From Pseudothioclava arenosa (GTDB lineage Bacteria > Pseudomonadota > Alphaproteobacteria > Rhodobacterales > Rhodobacteraceae): a DNA stretch of 64,000 nucleotides. The DNA is taken from assembly GCF_002358085.1 (NCBI RefSeq), contig NZ_NTJD01000006.1, forward strand, positions 62,001-126,000, in the 5' to 3' direction. Shown here piece after piece: positions 48,520 through 57,869 of the stretch (its first letter is position 1; every line of letters begins with the position of its first letter). The notes beneath the pieces were generated by a model, which was not told the origin of the DNA, ran no database searches, and saw only the letters and a program-made list of their open reading frames with translations. A program made the position numbers and the translations under genes.

Positions 48520-49398
48520 GTGCAGTATCGGCTCCTCGACCTTTTTGTCCGGCCCGCGAGGGCGCGTGCCGAATACTGGCGCAGCGCCTTGGGTGTCGTT
48601 GCAATCGCGGCGCTCTACTTCGGCGGCACCTGGCTTGCCCTGATGCTGGTGGCACAAGTCGTCTCGCCAATGCAGTTCCTCGGCATCCTGCGCAAGATCG
48701 CCACCGGCAGCACCCCCGAAGGGCTGATCATGCTGTTGTCGACCTTCGCGCCACTGGCGATGGCCACCAGCTTCGTGTTGCGCTGGCTGCATCAGCGCAA
48801 CTATCGCACACTGTTCGGGCAGGGCTGGACGCGGGATTTCCTGCGCGTACTCGTGCCGCTGGTGGCGTTTCAGCTGGCGCTGTTTCCACTGGCGCTGCTG
48901 AACCCGGATGTGGGCCGCAGCACGCCGCTTGCAACGGTTCTGGCCTGGTTTCCGGTACTGCTGGGCTTCCTGATGCTGCAGGTCACCGCCGAGGAAATGG
49001 TGTTTCGCGGCTATCTGCTGCAACAGCTCGGCGCCCGGTCACGCCACCCAACAGTCTGGATGCTGGCGCCCTCGATCCTATTCGGTGTGCTGCATTTCAA
49101 TCCGGCGGATTTCGGGGGCAATGCGATTTATCCGGCGATCTGGGCGATGATCTTCGGCTGTCTCGCCGCCGACCTGACCGCGCGCACCGGCAACCTTGGC
49201 GCGGCACTGGCCTTTCATTTCGTGATCAATCTCTCAGGGATGGTGCTGGTGGGGCTTTACGGCACGCTCGACGGGCTGGCGCTTTTCACGCTGGTCATCA
49301 ACACCCGCGACTTCTCGCAGGTGCTCCCCTATCTGGCCACCGACCTGCTCTCAATGCTAGTCTCGTGGCTGATCGCGCGGCTTGTCCTGCGCGTCTGA
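48520..49398 (+). CDS. CPBP family intramembrane metalloprotease (CAAX protease-like)
   Basis: 292 residues with about eight membrane helices. The metal motif is AEEMVFRGYLL with E158/E159 and R163, followed by FGVLHFN and FHFVINL, the histidine-bearing motifs of the ABI/CPBP family. The start is a GTG at 48520. It may be a membrane peptidase; the target is unknown. accD follows 69 bases downstream. Confidence 0.88.
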   Translation: MQYRLLDLFVRPARARAEYWRSALGVVAIAALYFGGTWLALMLVAQVVSPMQFLGILRKIATGSTPEGLIMLLSTFAPLAMATSFVLRWLHQRNYRTLFGQGWTRDFLRVLVPLVAFQLALFPLALLNPDVGRSTPLATVLAWFPVLLGFLMLQVTAEEMVFRGYLLQQLGARSRHPTVWMLAPSILFGVLHFNPADFGGNAIYPAIWAMIFGCLAADLTARTGNLGAALAFHFVINLSGMVLVGLYGTLDGLALFTLVINTRDFSQVLPYLATDLLSMLVSWLIARLVLRV

Positions 49399-49467
49399 TT
49401 GCAATTCCCGTCCACCGGGCTTATCTGAACGCAACGTCAAACGCAGAGCGCAAGGGGCTTGAGGCCG

Positions 49468-50379
49468 ATGAACTGGATCTCGAACTACGTCCGCCCAAAG
49501 ATCAACTCGCTGTTTTCGCGCCGTGACACGCCCGAGAACCTCTGGACGAAATGCCCCGAATGCGGGTCGATGCTGTTCCACCGCGAGCTGGCCGACAATC
49601 TCAATGTCTGCACGAATTGCGATCACCACATGGCGATCACGCCGCGCAAACGCTTCGAGGCGCTTTTCGACGGCGGCATCTTCTCCGAGGTCAAGGTCCC
49701 CGATCCGATCACCGACCCGCTGCATTTCCGCGACCAGAAGAAATATCCCGACCGGATGAAGTCGGCGCAGAAATCCACCGGTGAGAAAGAGGCGATGCTG
49801 GTCGCCGAGGGTGAGATCGGGCGCACGCCCGTGGTTGCCGCCGGGCAGGATTTCTCGTTCATGGGCGGCTCGATGGGCATGTATGTCGGCAATGCGATCG
49901 TCGCCGCCGCCGAACGCGCCGTGAAACTGAAACGCCCGCTGATCCTGTTCTCGGCCGCAGGCGGCGCGCGGATGCAGGAAGGCATCCTGAGCCTGATGCA
50001 GATGCCGCGCACCACCGTCGCCGTGGAAATGCTGCGCGAGGCGAACCTGCCCTACATCGTCGTGCTCACCCACCCGACCACGGGCGGCGTGACCGCGTCT
50101 TACGCGATGTTGGGCGATGTGCAGATCGCCGAACCCAACGCGCTGATCTGCTTCGCCGGCCCGCGCGTCATCGAACAGACCATCCGCGAGAAACTCCCCG
50201 AGGGGTTCCAGCGCGCCGAGTACCTGCTCGACCACGGCATGCTCGACCGCGTGACCCATCGCAAGAAACTGCGCGAAGAGCTTATCACCATCCTGCGCAT
50301 GATGATGAAGCTGCCGCCGGCCGTCGCAGGCGACCTGCCCAAGCCCGCCGAAGAGGACGCTGCCGCCAAGGCCAAGTGA
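49468..50379 (+). CDS. accD: Acetyl-CoA carboxylase carboxyltransferase beta subunit
   Basis: 303 residues. The N-terminal zinc ribbon has C29, C32, C48 and C51 (KCPECG, CTNC). The crotonase-fold core shows SFMGGSMGMYVGNAIV and FSAAGGARMQEGILSLMQM. It transfers carboxyl from biotin to acetyl-CoA for fatty-acid synthesis. ATG 49468 was preferred to the start three codons earlier. accD followed by folC is a common bacterial order; here a repeat-hairpin separates them. Confidence 0.97.
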   Translation: MNWISNYVRPKINSLFSRRDTPENLWTKCPECGSMLFHRELADNLNVCTNCDHHMAITPRKRFEALFDGGIFSEVKVPDPITDPLHFRDQKKYPDRMKSAQKSTGEKEAMLVAEGEIGRTPVVAAGQDFSFMGGSMGMYVGNAIVAAAERAVKLKRPLILFSAAGGARMQEGILSLMQMPRTTVAVEMLREANLPYIVVLTHPTTGGVTASYAMLGDVQIAEPNALICFAGPRVIEQTIREKLPEGFQRAEYLLDHGMLDRVTHRKKLREELITILRMMMKLPPAVAGDLPKPAEEDAAAKAK

Positions 50380-50380
50380 T

Positions 50381-50429
50381 CTTCATCGAGCCGCAAATAC
50401 TCCGGGGGTCCGGGGGCAGCGCCCCCGGC
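50381..50429 (-). repeat. Dispersed box-hairpin element, copy 8
   Basis: Between accD and folC, both on the plus strand. Minus strand: perfect hairpin CCGGGGGC/GCCCCCGG (50428-50410), then GAGTATTTGCGGCTCGATGA (50402-50383). It starts immediately after the accD stop, and folC begins 23 bases after it. Confidence 0.78.
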
Positions 50430-50451
50430 CGCGCGTCGCGAAGGCTCCACC

Positions 50452-51726
50452 ATGACTGACAACTCCGACACGATCCTCGCCCGCCTGATGGGGCTGCATC
50501 CGAAGGTGATCGACCTCACCCTCGACCGGCTCGAACGGCTTCTGGCCACGCTCGACCACCCCGAGGCGCACATCCCGCCCGCGATCCATATCGCCGGCAC
50601 CAATGGCAAGGGCTCGACCCAGGCGATGATCCGCGCGGGCCTCGAGGCGATGGGCAAAAGCGTCCATGCCTATACCTCGCCGCATCTCGCGCGGTTTCAC
50701 GAACGCATCCGCCTCGCCGGCACGCTGATCTCCGAACCCGCCCTCTCGGCGCTTCTGGATGAATGCGAGGCGGCGAATAGCGGCCAGCCGATCACCTTCT
50801 TCGAAATCACCACGGCGGCGGCGTTTCTGGCGTTTTCGCGCACCCCCGCCGATTACACCTTGCTCGAAGTGGGCCTCGGCGGGCGGCTTGATGCGACCAA
50901 TGTGATCGCGGCGCCGAAACTCTGCATCATCACCCCGGTCTCGATCGACCACACCCAGTTCCTGGGCGAAACCCTGCCAGAGATCGCCGGCGAAAAGGCC
51001 GGGATCATCAAGCGCGGCGTGCCGGTCATCGTCGGCCCGCAGGAGGAAGACGCGCTCGAAGTGATCGAGGCACGCGCGGCCCGGCTCGGCGCCCCCTTGC
51101 ATATCTACGGCCAGCACTGGCAGGTCTGGGAAGAGCGTGGGCGGCTGATTTTTCAGGATGAAACCGGGTTGCTGGACCTGCCGCTGCCAAACCTTCCGGG
51201 GCCGTATCAGATCCTCAATGCAGGCGCGGCGATCGCGGCGCTGCGGCTTCTGGGCGCGGATGAGGCGGCCTGCGAGGCGGCCGTGACCCGCGCCGAATGG
51301 CCCGCGCGGATGCAGCGCCTGCGCCGTGGCCCCTTAGTCTTTGCCGCCGGCGCGGCCGAGCTCTGGCTTGATGGCGGGCACAACCCGGCGGGCGGCATTG
51401 CCGTGGCCGAGACGCTGTCACGCATGGCGCCCAAGCCCACGCATCTGATCTGCGGGATGCTCAACACCAAGGATGTGACCGGCTACATGCGCCCGCTGAC
51501 CGCGCAGGCGGAAAGCCTGACGGCGGTGGCGATCCCCGGTGAGCCGAACACGCTGCCCGCCGAGGAGACCGAAGCCGCCGCGCGCAAGGCGGGGTTTGCC
51601 CGGACGGCGCAGGCCGAAACCGTCGACGCGGCAATCCGTGCGATCACCGCGCGCCAGCCGCAGGCTCGGATTCTGATTTGCGGATCTCTGTATCTTGCCG
51701 GGCAGATTCTGCGCGAGAACGGTTAA
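50452..51726 (+). CDS. folC: Dihydrofolate synthase / folylpolyglutamate synthase
   Basis: 424 residues. Mur-ligase-like ATP-binding motif HIAGTNGKGSTQAMI near 45, VGLGGRLDATNV near 142, and LWLDGGHNPAGG near 304. It adds glutamate to dihydropteroate and then to folates. Its stop overlaps that of the convergent zapE by 4 bases (TTAA). Confidence 0.95.
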   Translation: MTDNSDTILARLMGLHPKVIDLTLDRLERLLATLDHPEAHIPPAIHIAGTNGKGSTQAMIRAGLEAMGKSVHAYTSPHLARFHERIRLAGTLISEPALSALLDECEAANSGQPITFFEITTAAAFLAFSRTPADYTLLEVGLGGRLDATNVIAAPKLCIITPVSIDHTQFLGETLPEIAGEKAGIIKRGVPVIVGPQEEDALEVIEARAARLGAPLHIYGQHWQVWEERGRLIFQDETGLLDLPLPNLPGPYQILNAGAAIAALRLLGADEAACEAAVTRAEWPARMQRLRRGPLVFAAGAAELWLDGGHNPAGGIAVAETLSRMAPKPTHLICGMLNTKDVTGYMRPLTAQAESLTAVAIPGEPNTLPAEETEAAARKAGFARTAQAETVDAAIRAITARQPQARILICGSLYLAGQILRENG

Positions 51727-52817
51727 TCTTCGTTTGCCCAGTCGAGGCTTTGCATCTCGCGCAGGCGGCTTGCGGTGCGCTCGAACTCAAAGCTGCCCTC
51801 GCCCTCGATGTACAGCCGTTCGGGGATGTCGGCCGCCGAACAGATCAGCCGCACGCGCGCCTCGTAAAGCGCGTCGATCAGGGTAACGAAGCGCTTGGCC
51901 TCGTTGAAATTCGTGGCCGAGAGCAGCGGAATATCGTCGATCATCAGCACCCGCATCGCCTCGGCAATGACAAGGTAGTCGCCCGCGCCCAGCATCTGCC
52001 CGCACAGATCCCAGAACGAGGCCCGCCCGACCCCGTTGTGGAAATGCGGAATCACCACCTCGCGCTTCTTGATCGTCAGCACCAGTCTCGAGGCTTCATC
52101 ATGCCCGGTCAGCTCATCCCAGAGCTGGTTCATCGCACGATGCGCATCGCGCCCGGCCGGGGTGAAATAGACCTGCGCGCCCTCAAGCCGGTTCTGCCGG
52201 TAGTCGGTTTCCGAGATGATCTCGCGCACCTGCAACCGCTCGGTCAGGATGTCGATGAAGGGCAGGAACAGCTGACGGTTCAGCCCGTTCTTGTACAGGT
52301 CCGTCGGCACCCGGTTCGAGGTCGTGACCACGGTCACGCCGCGCTCGAACAGGATCTCAAACAACCGCCCCACGATCATCGCATCGGCGATATCGGTGAT
52401 CTGCATCTCGTCGAAGCACAACAGCCGCACCGAGCCCGCGACCTCTTCGGCCACCGGCACGATCGCATCGCGCACGTTCGACTTGCGCGCCTCGTGCAGC
52501 TTGGCCTGCACCTCCTGCATGAACTCGTGGAAATGGACACGCCGCTTGGGCGCATCGACCGCGCCGCAGAACAGGTCCATCAGCATCGACTTGCCACGCC
52601 CGACGCCGCCCCAGAGATACAGCCCCGGCACCGGCTCGACCGTCTGCTTCGAGAACCGCCCCAGCAGCCCGCCCTTCTTGCGGCCGGGCGCGGGCTGCGC
52701 CTCGACGCCGCGGCGCACCTCTTCCAGCAAAGGCAAAAGCGCACGCTGCGCCGCATCGGCATGCAACTCGCCGGCGGCCACGCGGGCGTCGTAAATCTCG
52801 GTCAGGGTCTGGCTCAT
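51723..52817 (-). CDS. zapE: Cell division protein ZapE (AFG1-like ATPase)
   Basis: 364 residues. Walker A is LWGGVGRGKSMLMD near 71-84, Walker B LLCFDEMQITD near 135, and HFHEFMQEVQ and TSNRVPTDLYKNGLNRQLF are family motifs. In E. coli it binds FtsZ at constriction; mitochondrial homologues act in protein quality control. ATG 52817 was chosen over one three codons upstream. Confidence 0.93.
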   Translation of the reverse strand: MSQTLTEIYDARVAAGELHADAAQRALLPLLEEVRRGVEAQPAPGRKKGGLLGRFSKQTVEPVPGLYLWGGVGRGKSMLMDLFCGAVDAPKRRVHFHEFMQEVQAKLHEARKSNVRDAIVPVAEEVAGSVRLLCFDEMQITDIADAMIVGRLFEILFERGVTVVTTSNRVPTDLYKNGLNRQLFLPFIDILTERLQVREIISETDYRQNRLEGAQVYFTPAGRDAHRAMNQLWDELTGHDEASRLVLTIKKREVVIPHFHNGVGRASFWDLCGQMLGAGDYLVIAEAMRVLMIDDIPLLSATNFNEAKRFVTLIDALYEARVRLICSAADIPERLYIEGEGSFEFERTASRLREMQSLDWANED

Positions 52818-52951
52818 GTGCTGCAAATAACGCGATGCGCGGATTTTGAAAAGCGGACTCGCGTCGGCGCAAAAAGAAATGTATACCTTCGCATACCAAA
52901 ACCGATCCGCGGCCCAGCCGGGCCCGGCAGCCTTTTCACGGGAGCCTGACC

Positions 52952-53188
52952 ATGGCCAACGCCACGCCCCAACGCCTGCATCTTGTCTTCGGCGGCGAGC
53001 TCGTCGATCCGCAGCGCAGCGAATTCCGCAATGTCGAGGATATCCACATCGTCGGGATTTTCCCGAACTATGCTTCGGCCTATGACGCCTGGAAAGCCGA
53101 GGCGCAGCGCACCGTCGACAACGCGCATATGCGGTATTTCATTGCGCATCTTCACCGCTTGCGCGACGAAGAGCAGGAACAATCCTGA
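52952..53188 (+). CDS. DUF4170 domain protein
   Basis: 78 residues. RLHLVFGGELVDPQRSEFRN and HIVGIFPNYASAYDAWKAEA followed by TVDNAHMRYFIAHLHRL are the DUF4170 signature, a short alphaproteobacterial family of unknown function usually found just upstream of the waaA-like and lpxK genes, as here. GGGAGCC precedes the ATG. It is divergent from zapE. Confidence 0.87.
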   Translation: MANATPQRLHLVFGGELVDPQRSEFRNVEDIHIVGIFPNYASAYDAWKAEAQRTVDNAHMRYFIAHLHRLRDEEQEQS

Positions 53189-53205
53189 TCTGACCGAAAG
53201 TCGCG

Positions 53206-54426
53206 ATGCCCCGCCTGTTCTCCTTTGATCTGCGCAAGTCCCTCGGGATTCTCGGCCGATCCGAGACCAGGCGGCCCCCACCCCCATCCGACACACGCCC
53301 GCTCCATATCTGGGTGCTGTCCTCTGACGAGGCGGCCCCGCGCGCGCGGCTGATTCTCGAGGCGCTGCTGCGTCAGCCGCGGCCGGTCCGGATAACGCTT
53401 GTCGTGCCGCAGGGCGCGCCGGTGCCGGATCTGCCGGCCGCGGACGAGGCAATTTCGGTGCAGGCCGAATCCGCGCCGATCCATCAAGCCCGCATGCTGC
53501 GCCATGATGCGCCCGATCTGGCGCTGGTGCTGGGCGCGCCGCTGTCCACCTCGGTAACGGATGCTGCCGAGGGCCTTGCCGTGCCGGTGATCTGGGCCGA
53601 GGCGGTGGCTCTACCCGAGCGGCCCGGCCTTTTGGGGCGGCGCGAGAGGCGTCGGCAGCTCGAAAGCCTTGCGCATATTTTTGCGCGCGACCTTGACGGG
53701 ATGGAGGGCCTGCAGGCCGAGGGCGCGCCAGCCGAGCGGCTGACGCTGGGCGGCATGCTGACCCTCCCCGCCGAGCCGCTGACCTGCTCCGAGGCCGAGC
53801 GTAGCTCTTTTGCCGCGCGCATCCGCACCCGCCCGGTCTGGCTGGCCGCCGCCGTGCCCGAGGCCGAGTTGGAAACCGTGCTGGCTGCGCATCGCCAGGC
53901 CTTGCGACATGCTCATCGGATGCTCCTGCTGCTTGCCCCCGAAGACGACCGGCTCGGGCCGTTCTGGGCCGACCGGCTCGAAGCCGAGGGTTGGCGCACC
54001 GCGCGGCGCAGCCTCGAAGGCGAGGCCGACGAAGATGTGCAGATCTTCATCGCCGATGATGCGCAGGAGTATGGCTTGTGGTATCGACTGGCCCCGATGA
54101 CCTACATGGGAGGCACATTGTCGGGGCCCTGCGCGACCCCGCATGATCCGCTCGAAGCGGCGGCTCTGGGCTCGGCACTCGTGCACGGGCCGGTCTATGC
54201 GCCGCATTCCGAAACCTACAACCGCCTGATTGCCGCCCGCGCCAGCCGCGCGCTGCGCAATGCAGGGCAGCTTGGCGATGCGGTCGCAGACCTGATCGCG
54301 CCCGACCGCGCCGCGCTTCTGGCGCAAAACGCCTGGGGGGTCAGTTCGGGCGGGGCGGGGTTTGCCGAGCAGATCGTCGCAACCGCGATTGACGTGATTG
54401 ATGCCCGCGCGGCGGAGGAGGGCTGA
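53206..54426 (+). CDS. waaA: Kdo transferase-like glycosyltransferase (KdtA/WaaA family, divergent)
   Basis: 406 residues. An N-terminal Glycos_transf_N-type domain ([20 protein letters not shown] about 33-52) precedes a glycosyltransferase-B C-terminal domain. Both the position next to lpxK and the fold point to 3-deoxy-manno-octulosonate transfer to lipid A precursor. No N-terminal membrane helix is visible, and the canonical GGHNPLE motif is replaced by [16 protein letters not shown] near 308-323. It could be a specialised paralogue and not the main Kdo transferase. It abuts lpxK with 1 base between. Confidence 0.75.
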   Translation: MPRLFSFDLRKSLGILGRSETRRPPPPSDTRPLHIWVLSSDEAAPRARLILEALLRQPRPVRITLVVPQGAPVPDLPAADEAISVQAESAPIHQARMLRHDAPDLALVLGAPLSTSVTDAAEGLAVPVIWAEAVALPERPGLLGRRERRRQLESLAHIFARDLDGMEGLQAEGAPAERLTLGGMLTLPAEPLTCSEAERSSFAARIRTRPVWLAAAVPEAELETVLAAHRQALRHAHRMLLLLAPEDDRLGPFWADRLEAEGWRTARRSLEGEADEDVQIFIADDAQEYGLWYRLAPMTYMGGTLSGPCATPHDPLEAAALGSALVHGPVYAPHSETYNRLIAARASRALRNAGQLGDAVADLIAPDRAALLAQNAWGVSSGGAGFAEQIVATAIDVIDARAAEEG

Positions 54427-54427
54427 G

Positions 54428-55462
54428 ATGGGCGCGCCCTTGTTCTGGTTCAATTCCCCGAAAGCGCCGGGCCTCAAAGCGCGGCTGCTGGCACCGCTGG
54501 GTTGGCTTTATGCCACCGCAACCGCGCGCCGCGTGGCACAGCCCGGGCTGCGCCTGCCGGTGCCGGTGATCTGCGTCGGCAACATCAACGCGGGCGGCAC
54601 CGGCAAGACCCCCACCGTGATCGCCTTGGTGCAGCATCTGCAGGCGCGCGGGGTTACGCCGCATGTCGTCAGCCGTGGCCATGGCGGAGCGCTGCAAGGC
54701 CCGGTGCAGGTGATCGAGCGCCAGCACAGCGCCGCCGAGGTCGGTGACGAGCCCCTGCTGATTTCGGCCTTCTGCCCGGTCTGGGTGTCGAAGGATCGCG
54801 CGGCGGGCGCGCAGGCGGCGGTGGCGGCGGGCGCGCAGGTGATCGTGCTGGATGACGGGCATCAGAACCCCGCCCTATCCAAAGACCTCTCGATCGTCGT
54901 AGTCGATGCGGTGAAGGGCTTTGGCAACGGGCTTTGCCTGCCCGCGGGGCCCTTGCGCGAGCCGGTCGCGGCGGGGCTTGCGCGGGCCGATTTCCTGCTG
55001 TCGATTGCTGGAAATGCTGCGCAGCATTTTTCCGGCGCGCCGCAGAAAAACCCGGCTTTCGCTGCGCAGAAAAACTTTGCAGAAACCTGGGGGGCGGCGA
55101 TCACCGTGCCGCATCTTCAGGGCTTCCTTGAGCCGCTGCAAACCGGGATGGACTGGGAAGGCCTGCGCGTTCTGGCCTTCGCGGGCATCGGCCATCCCGA
55201 AAAATTCTTTCAGACATTGCGGGAGCTTGGCGCGGATGTTCTGCGCGGCGAGGCGCTGGAAGACCATCAACCCTTCACGCCGCAATTGCTGACCCGGCTT
55301 GAGAATGAGGCGCGGCTTCTGGGGGCGCAGATGGTGACCACCGAGAAGGACGCCGCGCGCCTGCCCGAGGCCTTCCGCCCCAAGGTTCTGGCGCTGCCGG
55401 TGCGGCTCCGGATTGCCGATGCCGCACCGCTGGATGCTGCGCTTTCGCGCCTCGGGCTTTAG
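54428..55462 (+). CDS. lpxK: Tetraacyldisaccharide 4'-kinase LpxK
   Basis: 344 residues. Phosphorylates the 4' position of the lipid A disaccharide at the inner membrane. The P-loop is [13 protein letters not shown] near 57-69, with VVSRGHGG and [14 protein letters not shown] following, all characteristic. [11 protein letters not shown] is the conserved C-terminal motif. ATG 54428 directly follows the upstream stop. The stop overlaps that of the convergent DsbA-like gene by 4 bases. Confidence 0.95.
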   Translation: MGAPLFWFNSPKAPGLKARLLAPLGWLYATATARRVAQPGLRLPVPVICVGNINAGGTGKTPTVIALVQHLQARGVTPHVVSRGHGGALQGPVQVIERQHSAAEVGDEPLLISAFCPVWVSKDRAAGAQAAVAAGAQVIVLDDGHQNPALSKDLSIVVVDAVKGFGNGLCLPAGPLREPVAAGLARADFLLSIAGNAAQHFSGAPQKNPAFAAQKNFAETWGAAITVPHLQGFLEPLQTGMDWEGLRVLAFAGIGHPEKFFQTLRELGADVLRGEALEDHQPFTPQLLTRLENEARLLGAQMVTTEKDAARLPEAFRPKVLALPVRLRIADAAPLDAALSRLGL

Positions 55463-56136
55463 AGCAGCCCGTCGAGAACCTTCTTCAGTTCCTCATAGCT
55501 CATGTTGCTGTATTTGGTGCCGTTGATGACCATCGAGGGCGTTGCGGTAATCTCGTCCTTCGAGGCATTGGCCTGATAGGTCGCAACCATCGCGTCGCGG
55601 CGCGCGTCGTCCTTGACGCAGGCCTCGATCTGCTCATCCGAAAGCCCGGCCTTCAGCCCCAGCTTGCGCAGGTTGGCAAGGATCGTCTCGGGCTTGCCAT
55701 CGCCGATCCACTCGGCCTGCGAGTCATAAATCAGGCCCGACATCGCATAGTAGCGCGGCGCACCGCCACATTGCGCGATCTGCCCGGCCAAGAGGCCGAA
55801 GCGGTCGAAGTAAACCTCGCGGTGGATGAACTTCACCTTGCCGCTGTCGATGTAATCGCGCTTGAGCGCCGGGAACACCTCTTCGTGCCAGGTCGCGCAA
55901 TGCGGGCAGGTATAGGAAGCGTACTCGATCAGGGTGATCGGGGCGGTTTCCTCTCCCATCACGTAATCGGGCAGAAGCTCGACCGTGCTGGCCTCGGCTG
56001 GGGTGCTGACGGCGCTTTCCAGCGCGGCGGCAACCGAGGTGGTCGCCTCGGGCGCGCGCTGGGTCAGCATCAGGCCGACAGCCGCCACCGCGGCAAGGGC
56101 TATACCGCCAAAGAGGAAGGTTTTCGAGTTGCTCAT
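55459..56136 (-). CDS. DsbA-family thioredoxin-fold protein
   Basis: 225 residues. The N-terminal membrane segment or signal (about 8-25) places the catalytic domain in the periplasm. The active site is [11 protein letters not shown] with C77-P-H-C80, typical of DsbA-like oxidoreductases (thioredoxin_4). [12 protein letters not shown] carries the cis-proline. It likely forms or isomerises disulphides. It lies 3 bases after dciA on the same strand. Confidence 0.9.
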   Translation of the reverse strand: MSNSKTFLFGGIALAAVAAVGLMLTQRAPEATTSVAAALESAVSTPAEASTVELLPDYVMGEETAPITLIEYASYTCPHCATWHEEVFPALKRDYIDSGKVKFIHREVYFDRFGLLAGQIAQCGGAPRYYAMSGLIYDSQAEWIGDGKPETILANLRKLGLKAGLSDEQIEACVKDDARRDAMVATYQANASKDEITATPSMVINGTKYSNMSYEELKKVLDGLL

Positions 56137-56139
56137 AGG

Positions 56140-56685
56140 TCAGGCCTTTCGGTTCGCGGCACTTTTCGCATGTTTCGATAAGACGTTTTCGGCCAGCTGT
56201 TCAAGCGCGGCCTTGAGCCCGGCATCCGTGCAGCCTTCGGCCACGGCCTGCGCCTCAGCGCGGGTGGCCGGATCGGGTGCGGGCGGTTCGGGTTTCGGCG
56301 CCGGAGAGAAATGCGCCTGCCCTTCGGCAAAGCCTGTCGGCGCGGTCTGCGTCAACGAGATCCGCGAGATCGCATTGTAGCCGTAGCAGGCGTTCACCTT
56401 GTCGCGAATCGCGGGCAGTTGCATCTGCAGGATCGGCGCCGAGGCGCCCGTCGTCAGCAGCGTCAGCGTCGCCCCGAATCCGTCGCGCGCATAGCCGATC
56501 TTCACCGGCCGGCACTGCGCGGCGATCTCGGCGCCCACGACCTCGGACCAATGGGTCAACAGGCGCGTCACCGCAAAGCCCCGCGCCTCTCCGGCCGTGC
56601 GCAATTGCTCGCGCATCAGCCCGAAGGCCGGCTCGAAGCCGCGCATCCGGCGGCTCGGGGGGGTGTTGGAGTTTTTCGCTGCCAT
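56140..56685 (-). CDS. dciA: DciA-like (DUF721) protein
   Basis: 181 residues. The N-terminal DUF721 module reads LLTHWSEVVGAEIAAQCRPV and LQMQLPAIRDKVNACYGYNA, typical of DciA, the predecessor-type loader of the replicative helicase in bacteria lacking DnaC. The C-terminal 60 residues are Pro/Ala-rich and may be disordered. It precedes the DsbA-like gene and is divergent from mutY. Confidence 0.82.
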   Translation of the reverse strand: MAAKNSNTPPSRRMRGFEPAFGLMREQLRTAGEARGFAVTRLLTHWSEVVGAEIAAQCRPVKIGYARDGFGATLTLLTTGASAPILQMQLPAIRDKVNACYGYNAISRISLTQTAPTGFAEGQAHFSPAPKPEPPAPDPATRAEAQAVAEGCTDAGLKAALEQLAENVLSKHAKSAANRKA

Positions 56686-56765
56686 CTTCTCTTCCCGGTT
56701 CGAGCGGCTATCTTAGGCGGCTGGAATGGCTTGACCAGAGGAATGGCCGGTGGAGGGCATAAAAC

Positions 56766-57803
56766 TTGCGTGACGGAGCCGAGAGCCAGATCAGCGCGGA
56801 TCTGCTGGAGTGGTATGACCGCGAGGCACGGGTCATGCCCTGGCGCGTCGGCCCGGCTGAGCGCGCCGCCGGTGAGCGCCCCGATCCGTATCGCGTCTGG
56901 CTGTCCGAGGTGATGCTGCAACAGACGACCGTTGCCGCCGTGCGCGATTATTTCCGCCGCTTCACCGAGCGCTGGCCCGATGTCGCGGCGCTGGCCGCCG
57001 CCGAGGATGCCGATGTCATGGCTGAATGGGCAGGGCTTGGCTATTACGCCCGCGCCCGAAACCTGCTGAAATGTGCCCGCGCCGTGGCTAACGATCATGG
57101 CGGGCGATTCCCCGAGACTGCTGACGCCTTGCGCGCCCTGCCCGGCGTCGGCCCCTATACCGCCGCCGCCATCGCCGCGATCGCCTTCGACGAGCCCGCA
57201 GTAGTGGTCGACGGCAATGTCGAGCGCGTGGTTTCGCGGCTTTTTGCTATTGAGGCCCCGCTGCCCGGCGCCAAGCCGGAACTGACCCGCCTTGCCGGAA
57301 CGATCACTCCGCAGGCCCGGCCCGGAGATCACGCGCAGGCGATGATGGATCTGGGCGCCACGATATGCACGCCGCGCAATCCGCTCTGCGGGCTCTGCCC
57401 GCTCAGGCGCGATTGCCGGGGCTATGCGGCGGGGCTGCAGACGGTGCTGCCGCGCAAGGCCCCCAAGCCCGAAAAACCCACGCGGCGCGGCTTTGCCTAT
57501 GTCGCGGTAGGGCCGGCCGGCGGTGTCTTGCTGGAGCGACGGCCCGACAAGGGGCTTTTGGGCGGCACGCTCGGCTTTCCCGGCTCGGACTGGGCCGAGG
57601 CGCCCGAGCCCGCGCCGCCCTTCCGGGCCGAGTGGCAGCCGGGCGGGCAGGTGCGCCACACCTTCACCCATTGCCACCTTGAACTGCAGGTGATGGTCAC
57701 GCGCGCGGCGCGTCCGGGCATGGTGGCACGCGACGCGTTTCGCCCCGGCGACCTGCCGACGCTGATGCGCAAGGTCTGGGACGCCGCCCAAAGCGCGCTT
57801 TGA
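56766..57803 (+). CDS. mutY: A/G-specific adenine glycosylase MutY
   Basis: 345 residues. Removes adenine paired with 8-oxoguanine. The HhH region is LPGVGPYTAAAIAAIAF, with the catalytic aspartate in VVVDGNVERV. The iron-sulphur loop C-x6-C-x2-C-x5-C is CTPRNPLCGLCPLRRDC. The C-terminal NUDIX-like domain recognises the oxidised base. The TTG at 56766 is the start: GGAGGG lies 8 bases upstream and no better ATG is in frame. Confidence 0.96.
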   Translation: MRDGAESQISADLLEWYDREARVMPWRVGPAERAAGERPDPYRVWLSEVMLQQTTVAAVRDYFRRFTERWPDVAALAAAEDADVMAEWAGLGYYARARNLLKCARAVANDHGGRFPETADALRALPGVGPYTAAAIAAIAFDEPAVVVDGNVERVVSRLFAIEAPLPGAKPELTRLAGTITPQARPGDHAQAMMDLGATICTPRNPLCGLCPLRRDCRGYAAGLQTVLPRKAPKPEKPTRRGFAYVAVGPAGGVLLERRPDKGLLGGTLGFPGSDWAEAPEPAPPFRAEWQPGGQVRHTFTHCHLELQVMVTRAARPGMVARDAFRPGDLPTLMRKVWDAAQSAL

Positions 57804-57869
57804 CGCAGTGCCGATGATTGCCTCGCGCCCCGCGCTCGCTAAGATGCGCCGACCGCAACCGGAGCCCTG

